DNA of 64,000 bases from JANQOZ01 sp045106555 (GTDB lineage Bacteria > Pseudomonadota > Gammaproteobacteria > Xanthomonadales > SZUA-38): positions 1-64,000 of the forward strand of contig JBGCET010000021.1 of assembly GCA_045106555.1 (NCBI GenBank), written 5' to 3'. This document shows positions 45,022 to 54,383 of this stretch, one piece after another; the stretch's first letter is position 1, and each line of letters begins with the position of its first letter. The notes beneath the pieces are model-generated. The model saw only the letters and a list, made by a program, of their open reading frames with translations, made no database searches and was not told where the DNA came from. The position numbers and the translations under genes are program-made.

Positions 45022-46929
45022 ATGACCTTGATTCGATTTGATGAAGTCACCCTGGAAATTGGTGAACTGAAGCTGCTCACCGGAGTGAATTTTTCTATGG
45101 AGTCCGACGAGCGAGTGTGCTTGATCGGTCGCAATGGCGCAGGCAAATCCACCTTACTGAAGCTAATTACCGGGGAGATGGAGCCAGACGGCGGCGAAAT
45201 CGTTCGCAAGACAGATATTAGGATCAGCCAGCTCAGACAAGACCTGGCCGAAGCCTCTAACGTGGGTGTACGAGACTTTGTGCGTCAAGGCATGGCCCAC
45301 CACGAAACCCTCATTCACCAGTATCAAGCGTTGTCCGACCAACCTCAGGACAAACATACGCTGCGAGAACTGGAGGCACTGCAGCGGCGCATCGAGGCCG
45401 GCGTTGGGTGGAATATTGATCAGGCGGTGGACACCATTATCAGCCAGCTTGACCTGCCTGGGGACTTAACCATGGCCCAGCTGTCGGGCGGTTGGCGCCG
45501 CAGAGCCAGCCTGGGACAAGCGTTGGTCTCGCAGCCGGATCTGTTGCTGCTGGACGAACCCACCAACCATCTGGATATCTCTACGATCGAATGGCTGGAA
45601 CAGGAGATTCGCAACTACCCAGGGGCAGTGCTGTTTATCTCTCACGACCGGGCGTTTGTCAGCCGCCTGTCCAGCCGTATTGCCGAATTGGACCGTGGGA
45701 TCATGAACAGTTGGCCTGGCAACTACCGTGAATTTCTCGCAGCCAGGCGCAAGGCCTGGCAAGACGAAGACAAACACAACGCGGAATTTGACAAAAAACT
45801 GGCCCAGGAGGAAACCTGGATTCGCCAGGGAATCAAGGCGCGGCGAACTCGCAACGAAGGTCGAGTTCGGGCCTTGGAGGCGATGCGCGAGGAACGCGCG
45901 GCCAGAATCAGGCGGCAAGGGAACGCTAAGGTTCACATCAGTGAGGCAGACGTGTCCGGGCGCAAGGTCATCACCGCAAAGTCGGTGAATTTCCAGTACG
46001 GCGAGCAACAACTGGTACAGGATTTCAACCTCAAGCTGCAGAGGGGCGATCGCATTGGTTTGATTGGCAACAACGGAGTCGGAAAAAGTACTCTCCTGAA
46101 GCTAATGCTTGGTGAGCTTGCGCCGCAATCGGGCACTGTTAAGCTCGGAACTAACTTGAAGACTGGCTATTTTGATCAGCATCGCTCCGCACTGGACCCA
46201 GAAAGAACCGTCGCGGAGACGGTTGGCGCCGGTCAGGAGTACATCAAACTCAACGGCAAAGAACGTCATGTAGTGGGCTATATGGTGGATTTCTTGTTCA
46301 GCGCCAAACGCGCGATGACGCCGGTAAAGGTGTTGTCCGGCGGTGAACGCAATCGAGTGCTATTGGCCCAGATTTTTACCCAGTCAGCCAACCTTTTGGT
46401 GTTAGACGAGCCCACTAACGATCTGGACGTCGAAATGCTTGACGCCCTTGAAGGTCGTCTGCGGGCCTTTGACGGCACGTTAATTGTGGTGAGTCACGAT
46501 CGGGAGTTTCTGGATAACGTGGTGGACCGGGTACTGGTGTTTGAATCGGACGGAATGATTCGGGAATATGTTGGCGGTTACAGCGACTGGCTGCGCCATC
46601 GCCGCTCACTGGCAGAATCAGACAGCCCCTCAGGCATAGGTGAAACAACGCAGAACGAACCGCCGGAAAGTCCCCCTGCTGCACCGCCGCGGCAGAAATT
46701 GAGTTACCGCCTGCAGCGAGAACTTGATGGGTTGCCCGATGACATTGAAACGCTGGAGAGCCAGCTGTCTGAATTGCAGGAGGCGGTAGCCAAACCCGAG
46801 TTTTACGCCAGCGATTCAGACGCCCAAAGCTCCGCCTGGGACACCATCAAAGCGCTGGAAATTGACCTCGCTCACAAGATGGAACGTTGGTCTGAGCTGG
46901 AAGCGATGGCTGCCGGAAGCAGATCATGA
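45022..46929 (+). CDS. uup: ABC-F ATPase Uup
   Basis: 635 residues, same length as E. coli Uup. Two soluble ABC domains: Walker A GRNGAGKST (36-44), signature LSGGWRRRASLGQALV, then a second Walker A GNNGVGKST and LSGGERNRVLLAQIF, each with LLDEPTNHLD / VLDEPTNDLD. A charged linker lies between them and a C-terminal coiled coil (from about 560, DDIETLESQLSELQEAV) defines Uup among ABC-F proteins. The family acts on ribosomes and affects transposon excision. ATG 45022 is preferred to the longer frame from 44932 that overlaps the flavoprotein gene. Confidence 0.93.
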   Translation: MTLIRFDEVTLEIGELKLLTGVNFSMESDERVCLIGRNGAGKSTLLKLITGEMEPDGGEIVRKTDIRISQLRQDLAEASNVGVRDFVRQGMAHHETLIHQYQALSDQPQDKHTLRELEALQRRIEAGVGWNIDQAVDTIISQLDLPGDLTMAQLSGGWRRRASLGQALVSQPDLLLLDEPTNHLDISTIEWLEQEIRNYPGAVLFISHDRAFVSRLSSRIAELDRGIMNSWPGNYREFLAARRKAWQDEDKHNAEFDKKLAQEETWIRQGIKARRTRNEGRVRALEAMREERAARIRRQGNAKVHISEADVSGRKVITAKSVNFQYGEQQLVQDFNLKLQRGDRIGLIGNNGVGKSTLLKLMLGELAPQSGTVKLGTNLKTGYFDQHRSALDPERTVAETVGAGQEYIKLNGKERHVVGYMVDFLFSAKRAMTPVKVLSGGERNRVLLAQIFTQSANLLVLDEPTNDLDVEMLDALEGRLRAFDGTLIVVSHDREFLDNVVDRVLVFESDGMIREYVGGYSDWLRHRRSLAESDSPSGIGETTQNEPPESPPAAPPRQKLSYRLQRELDGLPDDIETLESQLSELQEAVAKPEFYASDSDAQSSAWDTIKALEIDLAHKMERWSELEAMAAGSRS

Positions 46930-47453
46930 CGGGGTCAGCGATGTGGCAATTCACCGGCGCTCATCGACCGGATTTCGCCAGGGACCCCGGCCCCGGTGAG
47001 GAGTCGGTCTGGGATTACCCCAGGCCACCGCAACAAGCACCGGACGAGCGGACCGTTGAAGTGTTTTATGCCGATAAGCTTCTGGCTAAATCAAGCCGCA
47101 GCGTTCGAATTCTCGAAACTGCCAGCCCACCCACCTTTTACCTGCCTGCTGAAGACGTAGATCTGTCCCAGTTGACCGTCATGCCAGGCCGTTCATTGTG
47201 TGAATGGAAAGGGGCCGCTGAATACGTGGGAGTTGTGAGCCCACAATCCGAGCACCCTATTGGCTGGCGCTACCCTAGGCCCAGCGAGGCGTTTGCCGGG
47301 CTCGCCGGCTGGGTCTCGTTTTATCCTGGTCGTGCTGACTGCCGAGTCAATGGTGAGCGGGTTGCACCCCAACCCGGCGGCTTTTATGGAGGCTGGATGA
47401 CCGCCGAGATATGCGGCCCGGTAAAAGGCCTGCCAGGCACCGGGCACTGGTGA
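46926..47453 (+). CDS. DUF427 domain protein
   Basis: 175 residues. The C-terminal two thirds match DUF427: VEVFYADKLLAKSSRSVRI, ETASPPTFYLPAEDV, SLCEWKGAAEYV, and the ending FPGxxDxRVNGERVxPxPGGFYGGW-like segment (positions about 130-160). The family is a small beta barrel of unknown function, common in bacteria. ATG 46926 overlaps the uup TGA; an internal ATG at 46941 (MWQFTG) is an alternative. Presumably cotranscribed with uup. Confidence 0.85.
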   Translation: MTGSAMWQFTGAHRPDFARDPGPGEESVWDYPRPPQQAPDERTVEVFYADKLLAKSSRSVRILETASPPTFYLPAEDVDLSQLTVMPGRSLCEWKGAAEYVGVVSPQSEHPIGWRYPRPSEAFAGLAGWVSFYPGRADCRVNGERVAPQPGGFYGGWMTAEICGPVKGLPGTGHW

Positions 47454-47493
47454 CGGTGCTGATCAATTCGGTCAGATATCGTATGATGATCTG

Positions 47494-47811
47494 ATGCTGG
47501 TCTTAACCCCAACCAAACTCATACTGATTGTTGCGTTCAGCTGCTTGCTGCTGCCGCCTACGCTGGGTTTTCTGGCCAAGAACCGCGGCCGCCGTGTGGT
47601 GACCTGGGCTCTATTGGGTGCCCTGCCGCTGGTAAACATCGCCGCCCTGATCGTCCTGCTATGGACCCCTCTCATCGCCGAACAAGAAGCGATTCGACGC
47701 CGCGAACTGCAGCTGAGGGAGGTCATCAAGGAAGGCAACACCGGACCGCAAAAGGCTATCAGCAAAGCTGACCTTGAGCGATCGAAAAAAACACCGTCTG
47801 AAAAGCCATGA
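47494..47811 (+). CDS. small two-helix membrane protein
   Basis: 105 residues, not recognised. Two predicted helices (LTPTKLILIVAFSCLLLPPT and WALLGALPLVNIAALIVLLW) joined by a basic loop KNRGRR, then a charged cytoplasmic tail rich in Lys, Arg and Glu. The reading frame is supported by the ATGA overlap with mtnA and by normal codon usage. A role linked to mtnA or DUF427 is not evident. Confidence 0.65.
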   Translation: MLVLTPTKLILIVAFSCLLLPPTLGFLAKNRGRRVVTWALLGALPLVNIAALIVLLWTPLIAEQEAIRRRELQLREVIKEGNTGPQKAISKADLERSKKTPSEKP

Positions 47812-48926
47812 ATTATCGCGGCCAGCGTTACCAAACCCTGTGGCATGAAGCGTCCGATGACTCGGTTTGGATCATCGACCAAACCCGCCTGCCCGGTGAG
47901 TTTGTCAAGGTCCAACTAAGTGACCTCGATGATGCCATCACAGCGATCGCCGACATGCAGGTACGAGGCGCCCCCTTGATTGGGGCCACCGCGGCATTTG
48001 GAATGGCCCTGCAGATGCGCACAGATCCATCGGATACGGCGTTGGTCCAATCGGCCAGCGCATTGGTCAGCGCCCGTCCCACGGCCATAAACTTGGCCTG
48101 GGCCGTGACCCGAATGGGTGACCATTTAAGCCCCCTGAAGCCTGAACACCGATCGGCGGCAGCGCTGGAGTTAAGCCTGGATATCTGTCGCGAGGACGTC
48201 GCGTTGTGTTCGGCTATTGGCGAGCATGGTCTAACGCTGATTGAAGCCATTGCTGAGCAACGCCAGGGGCCGGTCAACATATTGACCCACTGCAACGCAG
48301 GAGCGCTGGCGACACTGGATTTTGGCACCGCAACCGCGCCTATCTACAAGGCCTTTGATCGCGGACTCGACGTTCACGTGTGGGTTGACGAAACCCGTCC
48401 CCGAAACCAGGGTGCTGCGCTTACCGCCTGGGAACTGGGCGCCCATGGCGTACCCCATACGGTTATCGTGGACAACGCGGGAGGCCATTTGATGCAGCAC
48501 GGCGAAGTTGACCTGTGTTTCGTCGGCACCGACCGCACTGTCGCCAATGGCGATGTTTGTAACAAAATTGGCACCTATCTCAAAGCGCTGGCGGCGAAAG
48601 ATAACAGCGTACCGTTTTATGTCTGCGCGCCGTCGCCCTCCATTGACTGGCGCCTGAATGATGGCCTTAGGCAAATCCCCATCGAACAACGACACGGTGA
48701 CGAGGTGCGCTTCGTTCAGGGCGTTGATCGCGCTGGTAACATGACCCAGGTCGACGTGGTAGCGGGCGACAGCGCCGTGCGCAACGATGCCTTTGATGTC
48801 ACCCCCGCCCGCCTGATCACCGGTATCGTCACCGAGCTGGGTCTTTGTGAACCGTCCACTCAGGGGCTTGCGAGTCAGTTTCCTGAGTTGGCCGCTGCCG
48901 GACTCAAAAAGAGCGCCCAGCATTGA
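47808..48926 (+). CDS. mtnA: S-methyl-5-thioribose-1-phosphate isomerase MtnA
   Basis: 372 residues. Converts methylthioribose-1-phosphate to methylthioribulose-1-phosphate in the methionine salvage pathway. The RGAPLIGATAAFGMAL phosphate loop, catalytic Cys162 in ILTHCNAGALATLDFG and Asp242 in VGTDRTVANGDVCNKIGTY correspond to Cys160 and Asp240 of the B. subtilis enzyme. VDETRPRNQGAALTAWEL is also diagnostic. The related eIF2B-like sugar isomerases lack this set. No other mtn gene is nearby. ATG 47808 overlaps the preceding stop. Confidence 0.95.
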   Translation: MNYRGQRYQTLWHEASDDSVWIIDQTRLPGEFVKVQLSDLDDAITAIADMQVRGAPLIGATAAFGMALQMRTDPSDTALVQSASALVSARPTAINLAWAVTRMGDHLSPLKPEHRSAAALELSLDICREDVALCSAIGEHGLTLIEAIAEQRQGPVNILTHCNAGALATLDFGTATAPIYKAFDRGLDVHVWVDETRPRNQGAALTAWELGAHGVPHTVIVDNAGGHLMQHGEVDLCFVGTDRTVANGDVCNKIGTYLKALAAKDNSVPFYVCAPSPSIDWRLNDGLRQIPIEQRHGDEVRFVQGVDRAGNMTQVDVVAGDSAVRNDAFDVTPARLITGIVTELGLCEPSTQGLASQFPELAAAGLKKSAQH

Positions 48927-49417
48927 GCAGGATGGGCTGGGTGATGATTGGTGCCTTGATCATGACGGCGGTTCTGGGCTGGTTTTCTTCTCAGCTGATC
49001 GCCACCGGAACCCCGGGGAAAACCGTCCTCCCAATGCGCCCAGTGGCACCAGGTGCGCTGGACAACACCGTTCGCAGTGCGCAATGTGATGGGTTAAAAA
49101 CTTCTCTGGAGAAAGAGCTGTTGAGCGCTGGCAGCTGCAACGTCGACACCGATTGCACCATCATTCGACTGGATTGCCCCTTTGCCTGTGTCAGCGCCGT
49201 GGCAGAAGCCAATTTTGTGCGCATTTATCGTATGCAGGACGACTACACCCTGGCCTGCGGCACCTGCCAATCGGCCTGCACCGAAGATCCACCACCCGTC
49301 GCTTGCCGACGAGGGCGCTGCGTCCTGGATGTCAGCCAATCATTGGGCGGGAATCGACGGGGCTTGCCTGAACGACCTGAACGCCCGCCCCAGCTCTCAC
49401 CAGAGGAAAACCCCTAG
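48923..49417 (+). CDS. exported cysteine-rich protein
   Basis: 164 residues, function unknown. An N-terminal hydrophobic segment (MGWVMIGALIMTAVLGWFSS) should export or anchor it. The rest has ten cysteines in CNVDTDC, RLDCPFAC, LACGTCQSAC and ACRRGRC, suggesting up to five disulfides in a small periplasmic domain. A proline-rich tail follows. TTG 48923 overlaps the mtnA stop; ATG 48932, three codons later, is equally plausible. Relatives with the CxxDxDC...CP(F/Y)(G/A)C pattern occur as uncharacterised lipoproteins, which I recall only loosely. Confidence 0.7.
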   Translation: MSRMGWVMIGALIMTAVLGWFSSQLIATGTPGKTVLPMRPVAPGALDNTVRSAQCDGLKTSLEKELLSAGSCNVDTDCTIIRLDCPFACVSAVAEANFVRIYRMQDDYTLACGTCQSACTEDPPPVACRRGRCVLDVSQSLGGNRRGLPERPERPPQLSPEENP

Positions 49418-49492
49418 GTCCGAAGGCAGCTCTCGTTCGGCAGTTGGAAATGTAGACGTGTCAGCGACTTCAGGTCACTGCGAAGATTCGAG

Positions 49493-52084
49493 CTACAACG
49501 CTTTGGTGATGGAGGTAACGTTGTCCCGGCGGATGGGTACTTTAAGTGCGCTGTGAGGACGGGAAATAAAGTACCCCTGCAGCATATCGATACCGCTGTC
49601 TTTCAGCGCCATCACTTCCCGTGCCGATTCCACACATTCGGCCACCGTTCGTTTGCCCAGCGCATGGGCAATTTTGGAAATTGCCGCCAACACCGCCGCG
49701 TTGATGGGGTCCTGGCTCATGGACTTCATGTAGCTGCCATCCACTTTCAGGTAGTCCACATCCAGCCGCTTGAGGTGGGTAAATGAGGCAAAGCCTGTAC
49801 CGAAGTCGTCGAGTCCAATACGACAGCCCAGAGCCTTAAGTTCGGACACCACGTCGGCAGTCCGATCAAGGTGGGTTATGGCGCGGGACTCCGACAGCTC
49901 AAAGGTGAGCAGGTTGGCGTCCAGTACATGTTCTGACAGCTGCTCGCGGATATACGGCACACAGGCCTCGTCCAGCAAAAACTGTTCGGACAGGTTAATC
50001 GACAGGTGCACCAGGCGGCCTTGCTGAGACATCTGCGCCAAGTGGGCAAACGCGTGATCAATGACCCATTGATCGATATCCACCATCATGTTGAAGCGCT
50101 CTGCGGTAGGCAAAAACGCATCCGGCGAAATTAAGTTACCACTGGAATCGCGCAAGCGCAGCAGCACCTCGTAGCTGGCTGGCGATCCTTTCAGACCCGG
50201 ATTGTGTTCCTGCCAGAGCCTGCCCTCTTCGTCGGGCAACGCCGAAAAGTCAACCAAAGCGGTATCGAGCATGGGCTGAAAGCGCAGCTCAAAATGGTCC
50301 TCAGCAAGAGCTTGACGCAGCCGCGCAGACCAGCCCAGCTCAAGATCCATCGCAGCCTTCTGGTCGGCATCGGCAGAAAATACGTGAACCCGGTTGCGTC
50401 CACCATTTTTCGCCACGTGACAGGCAATGTCAGCATTGGCCATCACCTCAGACAGGGATGGCGTTGCGGCATCCATTAACGCGACGCCAACAGTCGCGCT
50501 GATGGAATACTGCTTTCCTTCGTAGTGAAACGGCATTTCCGCCAGTGACCGGCGAAAGTTATCCGCGGCTGACTGGATGCTGTCTGACCGCACGTTACGC
50601 AAGATCACCGCGTATTCGTCACCGCCAATGCGGGCCAGAGAATCCGACACCCGTAGTCGCTCAGTCAGCCGTTGAGCCACCTCAATGAGCAGCCGATCGC
50701 CGGCCATGTGGCCGGCGGTGTCATTGATGTACTTAAACCGATCCAGGTCGATGAATAATACGGCGCTGACACCATCCACCCGGCGCAGGCGATTAAGCTC
50801 CTGCTCCAGCTCATGTTCAAAGTGGGAGCGGTTGCTCAGTTGGGTCAGGGAGTCGTGGGTGGCCTGCCAACGTAGCTCCTCTTCCAACTGCTTGCGCGCA
50901 GAGACATCGCGAAAAGCGACCACCGACCCTTTCCTGCGTCCGCCGATCTCCAGCGGAAATACCGTGCACTCCACAGGAATTGCTCGCCCATGGCGAGACC
51001 AGAAGGTGGTTTGCCAGCCGGTGATTTGGTTGCCGGTGCGGTAACACTGGCTGAGGAAACACGACGCTCGGTCCATTTTTTCGCCATCTTCGAACAGATG
51101 GTGAAAACGGTCGTAGGCACTGCCGCCCACCAGTTGAGCTTCCGCGTCGTACTCCAGAATTTCTCGGGCCGCCGGATTGATAAATTGAATGAAGCCCCGC
51201 TCATCAACCCCGTAAACGCCATCACCCACCGAATGAAGGATGCCTTCCAGCTGACGTTTTTCCCGATCAATGGCCTTTCTATCGATGATGTTTCGCGCCA
51301 AAGAGCCGATACGAGCCAGGAAGAGCTCCCTGGCCTCTGACTTAAAAATACACTCGCTTGCGCCGGCCGCTAGCGCCTCGTTAATTACCGTATCGGAGTA
51401 CGTGCCGGTAATTACCGCCGTCACGATGTGCGCAGTATTGGCGTCGGCGCGAAGTTTTCTTACTAACGCAACACCGTTTTGCGCCGGCATGAAGTAATCA
51501 ATAATCGCCAGGTCAAAGGGCTCACGCTGAGCCATTCGATAGCCTTCCAAAGCATTGGGGGCGGTACTGACCAGAAAGCCGTATTTCATGAGCATCCGCC
51601 GGAAGGCGATTCTCACCGTGGGTGAATCGTCAACAAAAAGAATTCTCAGGTGGTGTTCTGCCAGCGTATCGAGAAAGCTGACGGGCTGGGGCCGGGTGGG
51701 CTCCAGCAGCTTGGCCATGGCATCAGGAATTTCCGCGCAATCGCTCCACAGCAGCAGTGCTGACTTTGGCCGTTGCTTCAGCCAAGAAACTGCCATGGAA
51801 GCCAATTCTTCGGCCAACACAAGCACCACCCGGTGCTGGTGTCTGGAATCCGCCAGAGCATTGAAGAACGATTGAGACGCCGCATCAGCGCCTTTTGGCC
51901 AGCCCACCACCAAACCATCAACTGCAACGCCCTCACGAGCGGCGGTGGCAAGTGCAATCAGCCCATCCTGGAACGTTTCACAGGTGTGGACGCTGAAACC
52001 GCCAGCATTCAGCCGGCTTATGACCCCGTTTTTCTGTTCTGCGGATGGGTTGACGAGCAAAACATGCTTCACCGCGCGTCCCAT
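49493..52084 (-). CDS. REC-REC-PAS-GGDEF-EAL signalling protein
   Basis: 863 residues, cytoplasmic. Residues 1-125 look like a degenerate receiver domain without the phospho-Asp. About 145-265 is a full receiver (ILFVDDSPTVRIAF; IIDYFMPAQNG). A PAS domain follows (GVYGVDERGFIQFINPAA), then GGDEF (GGDEY at 487-491, apparently intact) and EAL (Glu639 in YEVLLRL, LDDFGTGFASF, YLKVDGSYM, AECVES). It should make or degrade cyclic di-GMP in response to phosphorylation; which activity dominates cannot be told. No histidine kinase is adjacent. ATG 52084 starts MGRAVKHVLLVN. Convergent with the cysteine-rich gene. Confidence 0.93.
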   Translation of the reverse strand: MGRAVKHVLLVNPSAEQKNGVISRLNAGGFSVHTCETFQDGLIALATAAREGVAVDGLVVGWPKGADAASQSFFNALADSRHQHRVVLVLAEELASMAVSWLKQRPKSALLLWSDCAEIPDAMAKLLEPTRPQPVSFLDTLAEHHLRILFVDDSPTVRIAFRRMLMKYGFLVSTAPNALEGYRMAQREPFDLAIIDYFMPAQNGVALVRKLRADANTAHIVTAVITGTYSDTVINEALAAGASECIFKSEARELFLARIGSLARNIIDRKAIDREKRQLEGILHSVGDGVYGVDERGFIQFINPAAREILEYDAEAQLVGGSAYDRFHHLFEDGEKMDRASCFLSQCYRTGNQITGWQTTFWSRHGRAIPVECTVFPLEIGGRRKGSVVAFRDVSARKQLEEELRWQATHDSLTQLSNRSHFEHELEQELNRLRRVDGVSAVLFIDLDRFKYINDTAGHMAGDRLLIEVAQRLTERLRVSDSLARIGGDEYAVILRNVRSDSIQSAADNFRRSLAEMPFHYEGKQYSISATVGVALMDAATPSLSEVMANADIACHVAKNGGRNRVHVFSADADQKAAMDLELGWSARLRQALAEDHFELRFQPMLDTALVDFSALPDEEGRLWQEHNPGLKGSPASYEVLLRLRDSSGNLISPDAFLPTAERFNMMVDIDQWVIDHAFAHLAQMSQQGRLVHLSINLSEQFLLDEACVPYIREQLSEHVLDANLLTFELSESRAITHLDRTADVVSELKALGCRIGLDDFGTGFASFTHLKRLDVDYLKVDGSYMKSMSQDPINAAVLAAISKIAHALGKRTVAECVESAREVMALKDSGIDMLQGYFISRPHSALKVPIRRDNVTSITKAL

Positions 52085-52212
52085 CGACGTAATTATTCCC
52101 TACATCATAGCGTCAATCCCGCCGCCGGGGTCGGCAATTTGATCAACGCCGGGGTTGGACCGATGAATGGAAACGGTCAAGATAGCGCTCACGCAACGGA
52201 AATTGTCCGTCA

Positions 52213-52803
52213 TTGGTCCAACAAGATATCGACAAGAAGCCAACCTTCGCCACCGCGGTTGATGAACTCACGGTGCGGCGGGCCCAGCGAGGTGATACGG
52301 ACGCCATGGCAGCCATTTATCAAATTTTGGGTAAACCCTGCTACAACCTGGCCTATCGAATGGCAGGCAGCACTGCTGTGGCTGAAGACATCGTCCACGA
52401 CACGTTTATCAAGGTGATTAACAAGATCCACCGCTACCGCGGCCCGGCGCCGCTATGGGCCTGGGTCCGCCAAATCACCTTCAACACGACCATCAACCAC
52501 CTCAATCGACGCAAATGGACAGCGCCGATGGCCGAAGCGGAGCAGATTGAAAATACCTTGGAAGATCCGGCCGCTCAGAGTCGCCCGTTGGCCCAGTTGG
52601 ATGCTGAAACCCTGCTGGCGCAACTCACCCCTCAGGCTAGAGCGGTTGTATTAATGCACGACCTGGAGGGCATGACTCATCGGGAAATTGCCGAGGTTTT
52701 TGAGCAAACCGAGAGCTTTTCCAAGTCCGTGCTGTTTCGGGCCCGAAAACAGCTTAAATCTCTGATTGAATCTACCGACTCTGCCGATCACCATGACACT
52801 TGA
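52213..52803 (+). CDS. ECF-type sigma factor
   Basis: 196 residues, sigma-70 family with only regions 2 and 4. Region 2: YNLAYRMAGSTAVAEDIVHDTFIKV and the DNA-melting segment WAWVRQITFNTTINHL. Region 4: LAQLTPQARAVVLMHDLEGMTHREIAEVFEQT, a helix-turn-helix. The only start in frame after an upstream TAG at 52183 is TTG 52213, which has no Shine-Dalgarno; low translation is likely. The stop overlaps the start of a membrane protein (ATG at 52793), the usual place for an anti-sigma factor. Confidence 0.92.
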   Translation: MVQQDIDKKPTFATAVDELTVRRAQRGDTDAMAAIYQILGKPCYNLAYRMAGSTAVAEDIVHDTFIKVINKIHRYRGPAPLWAWVRQITFNTTINHLNRRKWTAPMAEAEQIENTLEDPAAQSRPLAQLDAETLLAQLTPQARAVVLMHDLEGMTHREIAEVFEQTESFSKSVLFRARKQLKSLIESTDSADHHDT

Positions 52804-53329
52804 TACCGACCCACAGATTTCGCGTTTGCTAAGCGACCTTCCCGACAAGGGTTTGCCAGCCCACCTCTGGCACCGAATCCTGCAAACCCAACTCGCAGAT
52901 CAGCGGCGCAAGAGCCGACGCAATGGCTGGCTGGCTGTTGGCGCAATGGCGGCGGCGCTGGGGTTGGCATTAGGGCTCGGGTTGACACTGGGTCAGTCGG
53001 TAGAGCTATCCACCGACCGGCAGCCCTCCATCGCACTGGAGGTACAGCCCGCAGTAGGCAACCAGCTGGCCGCGCTGATGCAGCGCACAGAGCAGTTGGA
53101 GAGGTCGCTGCGGGAACAACGCGATGAGTTTGCCCGCCTGGCGAGCACTCAACAGCAGTGGGTCCGAGCCCAACAGGCCCAGATCATTGCCTTGGACCAA
53201 AGCCTTGCGCTGGCCTATGAACGCAATGAATCGGCTGACGCGTTGGCACTGTTGTGGCAGCGCCGGGTTGACCTTATGGCCGATTTGATCAGCATTTACG
53301 ACACCTCTGGGGGAGCAGGAAGCGCATGA
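52793..53329 (+). CDS. membrane coiled-coil protein, putative anti-sigma factor
   Basis: 178 residues. A cytoplasmic N-terminus of about 45 residues (LLSDLPDKGLPAHLWHRIL), one transmembrane helix (WLAVGAMAAALGLALGLGLTLG), then a periplasmic coiled coil (LAALMQRTEQLERSLREQRD). No zinc-binding HxxxCxxC motif. Position and topology fit an anti-sigma factor that holds the ECF sigma at the membrane; this is inference from context. It overlaps the sigma gene by 11 bases and the PDZ gene by four. Confidence 0.78.
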   Translation: MTLDTDPQISRLLSDLPDKGLPAHLWHRILQTQLADQRRKSRRNGWLAVGAMAAALGLALGLGLTLGQSVELSTDRQPSIALEVQPAVGNQLAALMQRTEQLERSLREQRDEFARLASTQQQWVRAQQAQIIALDQSLALAYERNESADALALLWQRRVDLMADLISIYDTSGGAGSA

Positions 53330-54324
53330 GCCTATTGAGATTTCCATCGGGCCTCGCCGTGGCAATGATGATGATCGTCAGCGGGTGGGCCAGCGCCCAG
53401 TCGTCACCACCGGCCCCCGATGCTCGCAGCGAACGCCTGAACCAGGCCATCCGAGCCATGCTGATTTCCCTGGCCCAGGACCCTCTGTTCGCTGACGAGG
53501 ATCTGGAACTGGTATTCAGCCAGCAGCCCGAGGCACTCATCAATCTTGGGGTGGTTTACGGCAATACTCGCAGTCCGGAAATCGACCGCACAGGGTTACC
53601 GGTTGTGGCGGTTACGCCAGGCAGTACGGCGGCGACTATGGGCCTTCGCGCTGGCGACCATATCGTCAGCATGAATACGGAACCATTAACCGGCTTGGGC
53701 CAGGACGATTCCGGCACCTCCCGTGCCGTAGACCGAGTGCAGAACCTGCTACAGCAAATTGCTGCCAACGACCCGGTGACCGTAATCGTGGCACGTAACG
53801 ACGGCAACGAAACACTGTCTGCACCGCTGCAAAAGTGGCAGTTACCACGAGTAGAGTTGGCATTGTCCATGCCGATCGATGATGACCCACCCCTGGATCT
53901 GATTCTCGGTGCGCCGCCCACTGACGATGAGGCTGGCGAAGGGTCCCGCAGCGCATGCGGCACGTTGTCACTGTACGACCCACCGCCCCATGAGTTTAAT
54001 CTGTATCCGGCCTACCTGATGGGTATCAACGTCGAAAGCAGCGGCGCCATCATGCGCGGCTTTCAGTATCTGACCCCTGGCACCTATCGGCTGTTGGTCA
54101 GCGACTTGATCCCAAGCCGGGAACTGCGCAAGAAGCACACTCGCTTTGCCAAACGGCGGCAGGCCCGAGAAATGGAATTGGAGGTGACTGACGGAATGAC
54201 TTACCACGTCGCCGCCAAGCTGCTTTACGAGCGCAAAGAACAGGCCAACCACGACGAATACTGGGAACCTGTTGTATGGCGCTCGGAACCTGGCCACTGC
54301 AAGGGCAAACCGATTAGTCGCTAA
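53326..54324 (+). CDS. exported PDZ-domain protein
   Basis: 332 residues. Signal peptide (GLAVAMMMIVSGWASAQ), a PDZ domain at about 85-170 (GLPVVAVTPGSTAATMGLRAGDHIVSMN), and a C-terminal domain with YRLLVSDLIPSRELRKKHTRFAKRR and MTYHVAAKLLYERKE. No serine-protease triad, so it is not a DegS-type protease. With the sigma and membrane protein upstream it forms a three-gene operon. A role as envelope-stress sensor or as a chaperone under the sigma factor is plausible but unproven. Confidence 0.85.
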   Translation: MSLLRFPSGLAVAMMMIVSGWASAQSSPPAPDARSERLNQAIRAMLISLAQDPLFADEDLELVFSQQPEALINLGVVYGNTRSPEIDRTGLPVVAVTPGSTAATMGLRAGDHIVSMNTEPLTGLGQDDSGTSRAVDRVQNLLQQIAANDPVTVIVARNDGNETLSAPLQKWQLPRVELALSMPIDDDPPLDLILGAPPTDDEAGEGSRSACGTLSLYDPPPHEFNLYPAYLMGINVESSGAIMRGFQYLTPGTYRLLVSDLIPSRELRKKHTRFAKRRQAREMELEVTDGMTYHVAAKLLYERKEQANHDEYWEPVVWRSEPGHCKGKPISR

Positions 54325-54383
54325 ACGTCTGCTTGACCTGTGCCGGGCCGCAACCCGAAACGTTACGACGGACCAATGTTAAA

